Below, in pieces: positions 6,760-14,043 of a DNA stretch of 19,115 bases (the first letter of the stretch is position 1; every line of letters begins with the position of its first letter). Made by a program: the position numbers and the translations under genes. The notes beneath the pieces were generated by a model. That model had not been told where the DNA came from. It made no database searches and saw only the letters and a program-made list of their open reading frames with translations. The stretch comes from Acidimicrobiaceae bacterium (GTDB lineage: Bacteria; Actinomycetota; Acidimicrobiia; Acidimicrobiales; Ilumatobacteraceae), in NCBI GenBank assembly GCA_947487095.1, contig CANKVI010000008.1, forward strand, positions 1 to 19,115, in the 5' to 3' direction.

Positions 6760-7320
6760 ATGAAGCAATCGGTTTCGGGTTTTGTTTTCAGTGGTGGTCA
6801 GAGTTCGCGATTCGGTGAAAACAAAATGTTTCATCTCATTGACGGAAAACCAATGGGTTTGGTTGTGTACGACAACCTCAAGTCGGCCTTTCAGGCAGAA
6901 ACGTTTTTTGTCGGACCAGTAATTCATCATGCAGAATTCTTACTCGCTCCTCGTGTGATTGGTAGTCGTGAAGGACAAGGGCCTCTTGGTGCGATTTGCG
7001 ATGTTCTTGAACAAGCAAAGACCGATTTTGTTGTGTTTGCACCATGCGACACGCCATATTTTATGGCAGAACAATTTCGTAGTCTTGTAGAGCCGTCAGG
7101 CTCTCACAGCGTTGTCGTGTCTGCCGATGCCATCAGCCCACACCTTCGTCACTGGCTGTTGAGTTGCTGGAATGTTTCTCTAACACGAGACCACATGATC
7201 AGCGCGTATGAAGCCGGTGAAAGAGCAATCCATAAGGCGGTCGCAGGACTGCCTATCTTCGATCAGTATTTCTCGGTGCGACAACTGACGAATATCAATA
7301 CGCCGACTGACGCACAATAG
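6760..7320 (+). CDS. mobA: MobA-like NTP transferase (putative molybdenum cofactor guanylyltransferase)
   Basis: In the known MobA reaction GMP from GTP is joined to molybdopterin. The 186 residues show the nucleotidyltransferase fold signature SGGQSSRFGENK (GG 12-13, Arg17, Lys22), then GQGPLGAI (73-80) and the metal-binding APCDTPYF (Asp97). This order is right for the MobA-like family. The usual LAGG is FSGG here, and the C-terminal third is divergent. No other molybdenum cofactor gene is in the window, so a different sugar- or cofactor-nucleotidyl transfer is possible. No ribosome binding site is evident before the ATG, 8 bases after the DUF3151 stop. A rhodanese gene follows after 10 bases. 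Confidence 0.72.
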   Translation: MKQSVSGFVFSGGQSSRFGENKMFHLIDGKPMGLVVYDNLKSAFQAETFFVGPVIHHAEFLLAPRVIGSREGQGPLGAICDVLEQAKTDFVVFAPCDTPYFMAEQFRSLVEPSGSHSVVVSADAISPHLRHWLLSCWNVSLTRDHMISAYEAGERAIHKAVAGLPIFDQYFSVRQLTNINTPTDAQ

Positions 7321-7330
7321 GATGTGACGA

Positions 7331-7645
7331 ATGATTGCTGAAATCTCTATTGCAGAGTTCGAACCACATGTCGCTTCCGGCTCACTTGTCATTGACGTTC
7401 GAGAAACCGACGAGTTCGTATCTGGTCATGTTCCGAATGCCATTTCCATACCGTTGTCAAGCCTTCCAGATCGTATTGACGAATTTCGACACGAAGGAAC
7501 TGTCTATGTGATTTGCCAAGCTGGTGGGCGCAGTATGCGCGCATGTCAGTACTTGGCAGATTTCGACATCAATAACCTTGTGAACATTGCTGGCGGGACA
7601 TCGGGATGGATCGCTTCTGGCAATGCAGTTGTCACCGGCGAATAG
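7331..7645 (+). CDS. Single-domain rhodanese (sulfurtransferase)
   Basis: A 104-residue rhodanese domain. The active-site loop CQAGGRS has the persulfide-forming Cys62 in the normal six-residue loop, and VIDVRETDEFVSGHVPNAISIPL (19-41) is the upstream CH2A-like signature. It ends in the usual NIAGGTSGWIASG block. A ribosome site AGGATG (7319-7324), which starts inside the upstream stop, is 6 bases before the ATG. Such proteins carry sulfane sulfur in the cytoplasm to cofactor or tRNA thiolation or to detoxification. The neighbouring MobA-like gene makes a role in molybdenum cofactor or enzyme sulfuration conceivable, but that is only inference from position. Confidence 0.9.
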   Translation: MIAEISIAEFEPHVASGSLVIDVRETDEFVSGHVPNAISIPLSSLPDRIDEFRHEGTVYVICQAGGRSMRACQYLADFDINNLVNIAGGTSGWIASGNAVVTGE

Positions 7646-7657
7646 GCCAGAAGAATA

Positions 7658-8800
7658 ATGATGTGGATTGATGACGATTCGTCGTTGAACGCACTCATTG
7701 ACCAAGCAATTAACTCCGATCGATACGCACTTGACACCGAGTTCCATCGAGAGAAGACCTACTACCCAAAACTTGCTCTGCTCCAGATTCGTGTCGAAGA
7801 TGTGACGGCGCTAGTTGATCCTCTAGCAATCAACACACAATTTCTTGGCCGTTTGTTCGCTGCAGATTCGCTATGCATCATTCATGCTGCGCAACAAGAT
7901 CTCGAAGTACTTCAACATGCATCGGGGTCAGTCCCAAAACGCATTTTTGACACTCAGCTGTCATCTGGCTTCATTGGGATGTCGACGCCGTCTCTGGCTT
8001 CGTTGGTACAGAACGAGTTGAAGATTTCGCTACCAAAAGGTGACCGGCTGACAGATTGGTTGCGCAGACCACTTACTGCAGATCAGCAAAAGTATGCAGC
8101 CAGTGATGTTGACTATCTGTTCGTGCTCCACGACAGCATCATGGCGCGTTTGAATGAATTGGGACGGGCATCGTGGGCTGCAGAGGCTTGCGAAGAGTTA
8201 CGAACCCGTCCTAATGGACCTCAAGATCCGTCGGAAGCTTGGCTTCGAATTAAAGAAGTGCGCACCTTGAAGCCAGCGTCACGCGGAGTTGCTCAATCTG
8301 TTGCTGAGTGGAGAGAGCGAAAAGCCATGCAGCATGACATGCCTCCGCGTCGTGTGCTGTCCGATATTGCTCTGCTCGGTATCGCTCATGCAATGCCACG
8401 AACGGTTGCTGATTTGTCTTCCATACGCGGTCTTGAAAGCCGACAAATTGGTGGACAGATTGGCCAGGAAATTGTTGACGCAGTTGCACTTGGTCGCGAT
8501 GTTGAGGCAAAGATTCCACATTCAGACCATGACGACGTAGACAAAGAGTTTCGTCCTGCCATGAGCCTGATTGCTGCCTGGATAGGAGAGCTCGCTCGTG
8601 AGCATCATGTTGATGCAACCTTGTTGGGCACTCGCCAGGACATTATGGACCTCTTGCGCAAATCTGCAAACTCGCGGTTATCCACAGGCTGGCGTGCAGA
8701 GATCGTTGGTCGCGACATTGAAAAGATTCTCACGGGTGAAGCGGGGCTCAGTTTTGATGGGCGAGGACGCTTGCGACTTTTGCCAACAACCTTGCAATAA
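7658..8800 (+). CDS. rnd: Ribonuclease D-type 3'-5' exonuclease with HRDC domain
   Basis: A 380-residue DEDDy exonuclease of the RNase D group, which trims 3' ends of tRNA and other small RNAs in the cytoplasm. The exonuclease motifs are ALDTEFHREKTYYPKLALLQ (Asp26, Glu28), IHAAQQDLEVL (Asp81) and QKYAASDVDYL (Tyr146, Asp150). LKGD is replaced by LPKGDRLTDWLRRPL, the usual block between motifs II and III. An HRDC domain follows at about 197-280, then a second helical C-terminal part as in typical RNase D. The ATG at 7658 is followed directly by another ATG. AGAAGAA nearby is a weak ribosome site. It is the last gene of the DUF3151 - MobA - rhodanese run. Confidence 0.9.
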   Translation: MMWIDDDSSLNALIDQAINSDRYALDTEFHREKTYYPKLALLQIRVEDVTALVDPLAINTQFLGRLFAADSLCIIHAAQQDLEVLQHASGSVPKRIFDTQLSSGFIGMSTPSLASLVQNELKISLPKGDRLTDWLRRPLTADQQKYAASDVDYLFVLHDSIMARLNELGRASWAAEACEELRTRPNGPQDPSEAWLRIKEVRTLKPASRGVAQSVAEWRERKAMQHDMPPRRVLSDIALLGIAHAMPRTVADLSSIRGLESRQIGGQIGQEIVDAVALGRDVEAKIPHSDHDDVDKEFRPAMSLIAAWIGELAREHHVDATLLGTRQDIMDLLRKSANSRLSTGWRAEIVGRDIEKILTGEAGLSFDGRGRLRLLPTTLQ

Positions 8801-8854
8801 TGCCCATTTTGAGCCATTTCAACGGCTAGAGTCATCTGCGATGTTTATTCAATA

Positions 8855-8904
8855 GGCGGCTACCGAAGCGGTAGTCGTCCGAGCAAAGTTCGGAGCCCCT
8901 ACCG
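8855..8904 (+). promoter_or_regulatory. Two-hairpin leader with mutually exclusive pairings over the ribosome site and start
   Basis: Hairpin 1: 8855-8865 pairs with 8869-8879 around the loop AAG (11 pairs, two G-U). Hairpin 2: TCCGAGC (8878-8884) pairs with GTTCGGA (8888-8894) around AAA (7 pairs, one G-U). The only ribosome site for the next gene, GGAG (8892-8895), lies mostly in the 3' arm of hairpin 2. CGGTAG (8869-8874) of hairpin 1 can instead pair with a second CTACCG (8899-8904) that runs into the GTG start. Hairpin 1 shares two bases with hairpin 2, while the alternative pairing encloses it. This is the layout of a translational switch. It matches no riboswitch class I know. The rest of the 8801-8903 gap shows only a possible TAGAGT -10 at 8827-8832. 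Confidence 0.5.
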
Positions 8905-9098
8905 TGAAGAAGGGTCGTCATCGTCGCTTTGAAGAAGCGCGCAGATTGAAGCAATCAGGGCCTACGGCCGAGGATTTGGGTTTTGGTGGTCGTTCGCGTT
9001 CGCCGCAGTCCGAAGAAGATGAGTATGCAGCCATAGCCGAGCGCTATGGAGTGCGATTCGATGAAGACGACGAAGAAAGCGAAGAGGAAGAGATCTAA
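8904..9098 (+). CDS. Small charged protein, basic N-terminus and acidic tail
   Basis: 64 residues from a GTG start, with GGAG 8 bases upstream inside a hairpin. The first 16 residues are strongly basic (KKGRHRRFEEARRLK), the middle is Gly/Ser-rich, and the last 14 are nearly all Asp/Glu. The stretch ARRLKQSGPTAEDL loosely resembles the core of the actinobacterial DUF3073 family (AR-LK-S-PT-DL), which also has a basic start and acidic end. I judge this a possible remote relation, not an assignment. Lack of hydrophobic content suggests a disordered nucleic-acid or ribosome-associated protein. It sits just before typA and behind a structured leader. Codon use matches the neighbours and the frame is cleanly bounded, so I think it is real. 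Confidence 0.7.
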   Translation: MKKGRHRRFEEARRLKQSGPTAEDLGFGGRSRSPQSEEDEYAAIAERYGVRFDEDDEESEEEEI

Positions 9099-9100
9099 AT

Positions 9101-9119
9101 AAGCCAATTCCGGCTTTTT
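9101..9119 (+). terminator. Weak intrinsic terminator-like hairpin between the small charged gene and typA
   Basis: AAGCC (9101-9105) pairs with GGCTT (9112-9116) across the 6-base loop AATTCC, and the 3' arm runs into TTTTT (9115-9119). It starts 2 bases after the stop codon of the small gene and ends 17 bases before the typA ATG. The stem is only 5 pairs, so termination would be partial at best. Confidence 0.4.
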
Positions 9120-9136
9120 CACATCACCCCCAACAA

Positions 9137-10984
9137 ATGACACAACAATCTAGCAATTTACGCAATATCGCTCTAGTGGCGCACGTAGACCATGGCAAAA
9201 CCACTCTTGTAGATGCGCTCTTGAGGAGCACAGGAACCTTCGCAGCACACTCTGCGGTTGTCGATCGAGTCATGGACAATGACGATCAAGAGCGCGAGCG
9301 CGGAATCACCATTTTGGCCAAAGCAGCTCAAATTGAGTGGAAGGGAACCAAGATCAACTTGGTCGACACACCTGGCCACGCTGACTTCGGAGGTGAAGTT
9401 GAGCGAGCACTCGCATTGGTTGACGGTATTTTGCTGCTCGTAGACGCTGCCGAAGGTCCACTTCCGCAAACGCGTTACGTATTGTCAAAAGCTCTTTCCC
9501 TCGACCTTCCGGTGATTTTGGTTATCAACAAAGTTGATCGTCAAGATGAGCGTAAGGAAGAAGTGCTTCTCGAGGTTGAGCAATTATTCCTCGATCTTGC
9601 TCATGCAGATCACCATCTTTCATTCCCGGTGTATTCCGCTGTTGCCCGTGAAAGTCGTGCGATGAAAGGCCTTGGCATGCCGCCAATGGACACCGATTTG
9701 AGTCCTTTGCTCGATGCAATTGTGGAGCACATTCCCGCGCCGAAGAATGATGCAAATGCGCCGTTGCAAGCAATGGTGACCAACTTGGATGCCTCCGACT
9801 ACCTCGGTCGTTTGGCGATCGGTCGTGTTATTTCTGGTGTGCTCCGAAAGGGAGAAAACGTCGCTGTTTGCCAAAAGCCAACCGAAGCAAATGGCGCCCC
9901 GGTTTTGAAGCGCAAGCTCAGCAGCCTGTTTCAGTTCTCGGGTATCGAACGGTCTGATGCAACCGAGATTGTTGCTGGAGACTTGTTTATTTTGTCCGGT
10001 ATTGAAGAAGTTGAGGTTGGCGACACCATTGCATCTGTTGACAATCCTGTTGCCCTTCCGCGACTTGAAGTTGATGAGCCGGTGCTTCGCATGAGCTTTG
10101 GAGTGAACACGTCACCATATGCAGGACGTGATGGTAAATACCTCACCAGTCGCCACCTTCGTGATCGTTTGAACAAAGAAATTCTTGGAAACGTGAGTAT
10201 TAAAATTTCTAATACGGAAGTTGCCGAAGTAATGGAAGTGGCCGGTCGCGGGGAATTGCAACTTGCGGTTCTCATCGAGAACATGCGCCGTGAGGGTTTC
10301 GAGTTGCAAGTGAGTCGTCCTGAAGTAATCACCAAAGAAATAGACGGCAAGCGTCAAGAGCCGCTCGAATCAGGTACGTGTGACGTGCCAGACGAATACG
10401 TCGGTGCAATCACTCAGGCTCTTGCTCCTCGCAAGGGACGTATCACCGATCTTCGTCCAGGAGATCCTGGTCGCACCATCGTGAGTTTTGAGGCGCCTTC
10501 TCGGGGCCTTATTGGCTTCCGTTCATTGTTGCTTACCGTTACTCGCGGAACAGCACTGTTGCACCAAAGCCTCGCAGGCTGGATGCCTTGGTGTGGAGAA
10601 CTTCCGCACCGTTTGGGTGGCGCGATGATCGCTGATCGTATGGGAACAACGACTGCATATGCACTCGACAACTTGCAGCTTCGTGGAACGTTGTTCGTTT
10701 CACCTGGTGATGACACCTACGAAGGAATGGTTGTAGGGGAGAACGCGCGTGAAGACGAAATGGTCGTTAACGCAGTCCGAGCGAAGGAAAAGACCAACAT
10801 TCGTACACACAGTCACGACGATGGTCCGAAGTTGGCTACTCCTGTAACTCACACACTGGAAACGGCTATCGAATGGATTGGCGATGACGAACTTGTAGAA
10901 GTTACGCCACGCTTCATTCGTATTCGCAAGCGATATCTCACGCTTGAGGATCGCCGTAGGTACTCGAAAAAATCGGGTAACTAA
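9137..10984 (+). CDS. typA: Translational GTPase TypA/BipA
   Basis: A ribosome-associated GTPase needed for ribosome assembly and growth under stress or cold in organisms studied. The 615 residues are full length. G1 is AHVDHGKTT (15-23), G2 RERGITI, G3 DTPGHADF (77-84), G4 NKVDR (131-135), and G5 lies around VYSAVARES. Domain II, two EF-G-like domains and the TypA-specific C-terminal block ([44 protein letters not shown]) follow, which separates it from EF-G and LepA. The ATG gives the usual short N-terminus. No ribosome site is seen (the 17 bases before it are C/A-rich) and no -10 lies close enough for a leaderless mRNA, so how it is initiated is unclear. The stop overlaps the convergent gene and lies inside a bidirectional terminator. 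Confidence 0.97.
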   Translation: MTQQSSNLRNIALVAHVDHGKTTLVDALLRSTGTFAAHSAVVDRVMDNDDQERERGITILAKAAQIEWKGTKINLVDTPGHADFGGEVERALALVDGILLLVDAAEGPLPQTRYVLSKALSLDLPVILVINKVDRQDERKEEVLLEVEQLFLDLAHADHHLSFPVYSAVARESRAMKGLGMPPMDTDLSPLLDAIVEHIPAPKNDANAPLQAMVTNLDASDYLGRLAIGRVISGVLRKGENVAVCQKPTEANGAPVLKRKLSSLFQFSGIERSDATEIVAGDLFILSGIEEVEVGDTIASVDNPVALPRLEVDEPVLRMSFGVNTSPYAGRDGKYLTSRHLRDRLNKEILGNVSIKISNTEVAEVMEVAGRGELQLAVLIENMRREGFELQVSRPEVITKEIDGKRQEPLESGTCDVPDEYVGAITQALAPRKGRITDLRPGDPGRTIVSFEAPSRGLIGFRSLLLTVTRGTALLHQSLAGWMPWCGELPHRLGGAMIADRMGTTTAYALDNLQLRGTLFVSPGDDTYEGMVVGENAREDEMVVNAVRAKEKTNIRTHSHDDGPKLATPVTHTLETAIEWIGDDELVEVTPRFIRIRKRYLTLEDRRRYSKKSGN

Positions 10985-10999
10985 CCCTTCGCTTTTTTC
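10966..10999. terminator. Bidirectional intrinsic terminator at the typA / cysteine-rich gene junction
   Basis: The outer arms GAAAAAA (10966-10972) and TTTTTTC (10993-10999) pair perfectly. Inside them GGGT (10975-10978) pairs with ACCC (10984-10987) around AACTA. On the plus strand the GC stem is followed by six T after 5 bases, and on the minus strand by six T after 2 bases. Both stop codons (typA TAA at 10982-10984, the opposing TAG at 10981-10983) lie in the structure, so it ends both converging transcripts at minimal cost in DNA. Confidence 0.65.
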
Positions 11000-11712
11000 A
11001 TCTTCGGATGCGCAACCGCTACCGAATTGTCTCGCGACAAGGTGTCAACAATCATTTTGTAGATGGCTGGACCAACGAGTTCTGTCAACTCATCCTTGAG
11101 GTACTCGTAAACAGGGTTCTTACCGACGAACGCCTTTGAGTCATCGGTACACCACCAATGGAAGTCGTGGCCGCCCTCGCCCCAATCACGTCGTTTCCAT
11201 TCACGAACGAATGACACAACATGCCCGTCATCTTCTGTGAATTCTTCAAGCCGTAACGGAACCTGCCAGCAGACATCAGGCTTCCAGTCCATAGGACGCT
11301 CACCGGCTTCAAGTGCAGCAATGTGAAATGCGCATCCGAGACCGCCTTCGAAATCTGCGTCGTTGTGAAAGATGCACACGCCGTTTACTTTGCGCGTTAC
11401 GTCAGCTCCATCGCGTTCCTTGCCAAGCCATTTGCCGTTCTTGCCGCGTTCCATGTTCTGCCAATGCTCTGGTTTCAAACGAGCAACTGACTTCTTTACA
11501 GATGCAAGATCTTTCTTATCGATGAAGTGTGCGCCGTAACTGCAACAACCGTGCTGCAATTTGGTCGCGTCATCATCGAGCACACCCTTACATCCTGATC
11601 CATAAATGCAGGTCCAATTTGATTTGAGGTATGTGGCGTCAATCATCCAGGTCTGGTCCGAATTCGGATCAGAGAAGCTGACATATTCATGGAGGTCTTT
11701 AGGTTTTGGCAC
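10981..11712 (-). CDS. Cysteine-rich protein, putative metal-cluster binding, function unknown
   Basis: 243 residues without a signal peptide or membrane segment. Eight cysteines (35, 41, 56, 57, 113, 127, 148, 188) fall in groups that look like metal ligands: CIYGSGC, HGCCSYG, GVCIFHND, GLGCAFHIAA and KPDVCWQVPL. The last part, Cys then GCAFH, a short gap and KP-x2-CW-x-PL, is reminiscent of the DUF3109/YkgJ-like cysteine-cluster proteins (zinc or iron), but I cannot assign a family. The protein is rich in Trp and charged residues, with a helical C-terminus and a Lys-rich tail. The start is GTG at 11710-11712 with no ribosome site. TATCGT 8 bases upstream suggests a leaderless mRNA. It converges on typA and diverges from a 62-residue helical protein. 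Confidence 0.75.
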   Translation of the reverse strand: MPKPKDLHEYVSFSDPNSDQTWMIDATYLKSNWTCIYGSGCKGVLDDDATKLQHGCCSYGAHFIDKKDLASVKKSVARLKPEHWQNMERGKNGKWLGKERDGADVTRKVNGVCIFHNDADFEGGLGCAFHIAALEAGERPMDWKPDVCWQVPLRLEEFTEDDGHVVSFVREWKRRDWGEGGHDFHWWCTDDSKAFVGKNPVYEYLKDELTELVGPAIYKMIVDTLSRDNSVAVAHPKMKKAKG

Positions 11713-11720
11713 GAGCGATA

Positions 11721-11739
11721 ACGATAGACGAAGTACAGT
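11721..11739. promoter_or_regulatory. Back-to-back -10 elements for divergent leaderless genes
   Basis: In the 33-base gap 11713-11745, TACAGT (11734-11739, plus) is followed after 6 bases by the GTG at 11746. TATCGT (complement of 11721-11726, minus) is followed after 8 bases by the GTG at 11712. Neither gene has a ribosome binding site, and the gap is too short for long leaders, so both transcripts probably start at or beside the start codon. No convincing -35 boxes are seen. Confidence 0.5.
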
Positions 11740-11745
11740 TTCTAT

Positions 11746-11934
11746 GTGGCATCCGTGGAAGAAATCGTTAGCAACCTACAAAGCGTCTCTGAAGACCTCG
11801 CCGACAAGGCACTCGATGCCCTTAAAGAGGCACATCGTGCTGGTGAAGCGAAACGGCCTGAGCTCGAGCGTCAACTAACACAGGCCCGCAGGGCAGTGGA
11901 GAAAGCGATTGGTGTGCTCAGCCGGCTTGATTGA
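11746..11934 (+). CDS. Small all-helical protein of unknown function
   Basis: 62 residues starting at GTG 11746. The composition is almost purely helix-forming with regular hydrophobic spacing: VEEIVSNLQSVSEDLADKAL, then ALKEAHRAG, a break at AKRPE, and LERQLTQARRAVEKAIGVL. This predicts two amphipathic helices, perhaps a helical hairpin or coiled-coil dimer. I do not recognise a family. A TACAGT hexamer 6 bases before GTG supports leaderless transcription and this start. An overlapping ATG two bases earlier belongs to another frame and gives a less protein-like product. The 3' end overlaps the converging LOG-family gene by 17 bases. The well-placed promoter, which matches the pattern at other genes here, makes it likely to be real. 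Confidence 0.6.
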   Translation: MASVEEIVSNLQSVSEDLADKALDALKEAHRAGEAKRPELERQLTQARRAVEKAIGVLSRLD

Positions 11935-12931
11935 TTCGGTTGATTACGTCGCGCAGACCACCTAGGTCATTACGAACAAATTCAAACCTCAGTCTGGACT
12001 TATCAAGGTTGTCGGCACTTTGAATTTCTTGCGATGTTGGTTCACACATTTCAAATCCACCTTGTTTGCAGAGGTGCCCAAATTCGGAGTTCAGTGCCTC
12101 GAGATCTAGGCCACTGATCTGCTGGTTCATTCGAATGATGAGGAATTTGCCAACGAATCGAACTGAATGGAAGACCTTGTAGAAATCAAGTATCTCCTTG
12201 ACGGCGTCGCCAGTTGTTTCGCACACCCGATACAGCGATAGATCAGATGTTGAGATCAAGCCACGAGGCAGGAGTTGAGCCCGTATAAACTCGTCCATCG
12301 TTCGCCAAAAATGGTCGCCAGGAAGATCGAGCAGAACCGTTGGTGCTATGGCGCCACGACCGGTTTGCATCAATGTAAGAAGTTCAAAGGTTTCGTCCAA
12401 CGTGCCAAATCCACCAGGCATACAAATGAATGCCTGCGAGTCCTTCATGAGCATCAGTTTGCGCGTGAAAAAATACCGCATTTCAACGAACTTGCCGTCA
12501 CCAGCGATGATGGGGTTAGCACTTGCTTCAAAAGGCAAACGAATAGATACGCCAATGGATTGATCGCGGCCAGCGCCAACCATTCCCGCTTCCATAATTC
12601 CTGGACCAGCACCCGTGACCACCATCCATCCCTGTGCCGCTAACTCCGCAGCAACGTTCTGCGTATGCAAATAGAGAGGATCATCTTTTTTGGTGCGTGC
12701 GGAACCGAAAATGGTAACTTTCTTGCGATTGGCAAATGGATCAAACATTGCGAAGGCTTCGCGCATTTCCTTCAACGCCGAAGACGCGATCTTTAGGTCA
12801 AGTGTTGAAGTGCTGTCGGTGCCCAGTCCGAGTGCGGTGATGATCATGTGGGTCACATAATCAGAGTCGTGCTTGCCACCAAATTCATTGACGAGATCGG
12901 CGACCGCTTGTTCTAGATTTTTCCCCGCCAC
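11918..12931 (-). CDS. LOG-family protein (nucleoside 5'-monophosphate phosphoribohydrolase-like) with extra termini
   Basis: The LOG/TIGR00730 core is at about 70-250: VTIFGSART (72-80), VVTGAGPGIMEAGMVGAG (104-121), then the catalytic PGGFGTLDE (172-180) with Glu180. Family members cleave the N-glycosidic bond of nucleoside monophosphates, releasing free base and ribose 5-phosphate; many were once misnamed lysine decarboxylases. At 337 residues it is longer than the usual 180-200 of small LOGs. It has about 65 residues of helical N-terminal extension and about 85 residues of C-terminal mixed structure of unknown role. The GTG start is 7 bases after transaldolase, with AGAGGAAG over the end of that gene as ribosome site. 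Release of ribose 5-phosphate would fit its place beside transketolase and transaldolase. Confidence 0.83.
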   Translation of the reverse strand: MAGKNLEQAVADLVNEFGGKHDSDYVTHMIITALGLGTDSTSTLDLKIASSALKEMREAFAMFDPFANRKKVTIFGSARTKKDDPLYLHTQNVAAELAAQGWMVVTGAGPGIMEAGMVGAGRDQSIGVSIRLPFEASANPIIAGDGKFVEMRYFFTRKLMLMKDSQAFICMPGGFGTLDETFELLTLMQTGRGAIAPTVLLDLPGDHFWRTMDEFIRAQLLPRGLISTSDLSLYRVCETTGDAVKEILDFYKVFHSVRFVGKFLIIRMNQQISGLDLEALNSEFGHLCKQGGFEMCEPTSQEIQSADNLDKSRLRFEFVRNDLGGLRDVINRINQAG

Positions 12932-12938
12932 AGGTTGT

Positions 12939-14039
12939 TTACTTCCTCTTGGCTTCTAGAACTGCAAGTAAGTCGTTGAAACTTTGTTGAAACGAGAGCA
13001 CTCCATCGTGTTCTAGTTGCTCAGCAACAGAGGCCATATCAATGCCCAGACGGCTCAGATCATCTATCACCCTGTGCGCCGCGTCGACATTGCTCGTGAT
13101 TGTTTCTGCAATGGACCCGTGGTCGCTGAACGCATCCATTGTTGCATCGGGCAGAGTGTTGACAGAATGAGGACCAATCAATTCGTCAACGTACATGGTG
13201 TCTGGGTAGTCAGGGTTCTTTGTGCTGGTTGACGCCCACAAAGGGCGTTGGACTTGGGCCCCAATCTTCGCGATCGAACTCCAAACCTCTCCGCTAAACG
13301 TCTGATCAAACATTTCATACGCGATTTTCGCTTGAGCGATGGCTGCCTTGCCACGAAGTCCAAGAGCCTCTTGAGTGCCAACGGCGTCCAGTCGCTTGTC
13401 CACTTCTGAGTCAACCCGCGAGATGAAAAAACTCGCTACCGAAGCAACTTCCTGAACTTTGCTCGGATTCGTCTTACTGAGCCTCTGCAAACCGCGAATA
13501 TATGCATTCATAACCTCTTGATAACGATCAAGCCCAAAAATAAGCGTGACGTTGACGTTGATTCCACGACTGATGATCTCTTCGATAGCGGGAATGCACA
13601 CCTTCGTTGCAGGCACCTTGATCATCACGTTGGGACGTGCAATGCGATCTTGCAGTTCTTGAGCAGCCGCGACAGTACCGTCCATATCCTGGGCGAGGCC
13701 AGGGGACACTTCAACGCTGACGTATCCATCAAGACCCGACGATGAGACATACAACGGTCCGAAAATATCTAGAGCACCAATGATGTCTGAAACCACTAAC
13801 TCCCAATACGTCTCTTCTGTCGTGAGACCACGTTGCACGGATTTGAAAAATTGATCGTCATAGAGCGCCGATCCCTGGATCGCTTTTTGGAAAATAGTCG
13901 GATTTGACGTCAACCCTCTGATACCAGAGGCCAACACACGAGCAAAATCTCCGTTGACGATGTACTCACGTTTGAGATTGTCGAGCCACGGGCTCTGACC
14001 AGTCACGGTGAACAGATCGGTGAGTCGATTACCCGACAT
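12939..14039 (-). CDS. tal: Transaldolase
   Basis: Moves a dihydroxyacetone unit from sedoheptulose 7-phosphate to glyceraldehyde 3-phosphate in the non-oxidative pentose phosphate path, in the cytoplasm. The 366-residue protein is the long actinobacterial type. The first signature is RGLTSNPTIFQKAI (41-54), then DGYVSVEVSP (104-113) and the Schiff-base lysine in NVMIKVPAT (Lys141). INVNVTLIFGLDRY comes next and ASTSTKNPDYPDTMYVDELIGP-like residues close the barrel. The ATG (14037-14039) is 4 bases after the transketolase stop, and the ribosome site is weak. In many actinobacteria tkt and tal are followed by pgi, zwf and opcA. Here a LOG-family gene comes next and the oxidative-branch genes are absent from the window. 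Confidence 0.95.
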   Translation of the reverse strand: MSGNRLTDLFTVTGQSPWLDNLKREYIVNGDFARVLASGIRGLTSNPTIFQKAIQGSALYDDQFFKSVQRGLTTEETYWELVVSDIIGALDIFGPLYVSSSGLDGYVSVEVSPGLAQDMDGTVAAAQELQDRIARPNVMIKVPATKVCIPAIEEIISRGINVNVTLIFGLDRYQEVMNAYIRGLQRLSKTNPSKVQEVASVASFFISRVDSEVDKRLDAVGTQEALGLRGKAAIAQAKIAYEMFDQTFSGEVWSSIAKIGAQVQRPLWASTSTKNPDYPDTMYVDELIGPHSVNTLPDATMDAFSDHGSIAETITSNVDAAHRVIDDLSRLGIDMASVAEQLEHDGVLSFQQSFNDLLAVLEAKRK

Positions 14040-14043
14040 TTGA

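Noticed and set aside
9137..10984. EF-G or LepA identity for the GTPase
   Set aside because: The length of 615 and the C-terminal block ending in [16 protein letters not shown] are specific to TypA/BipA.
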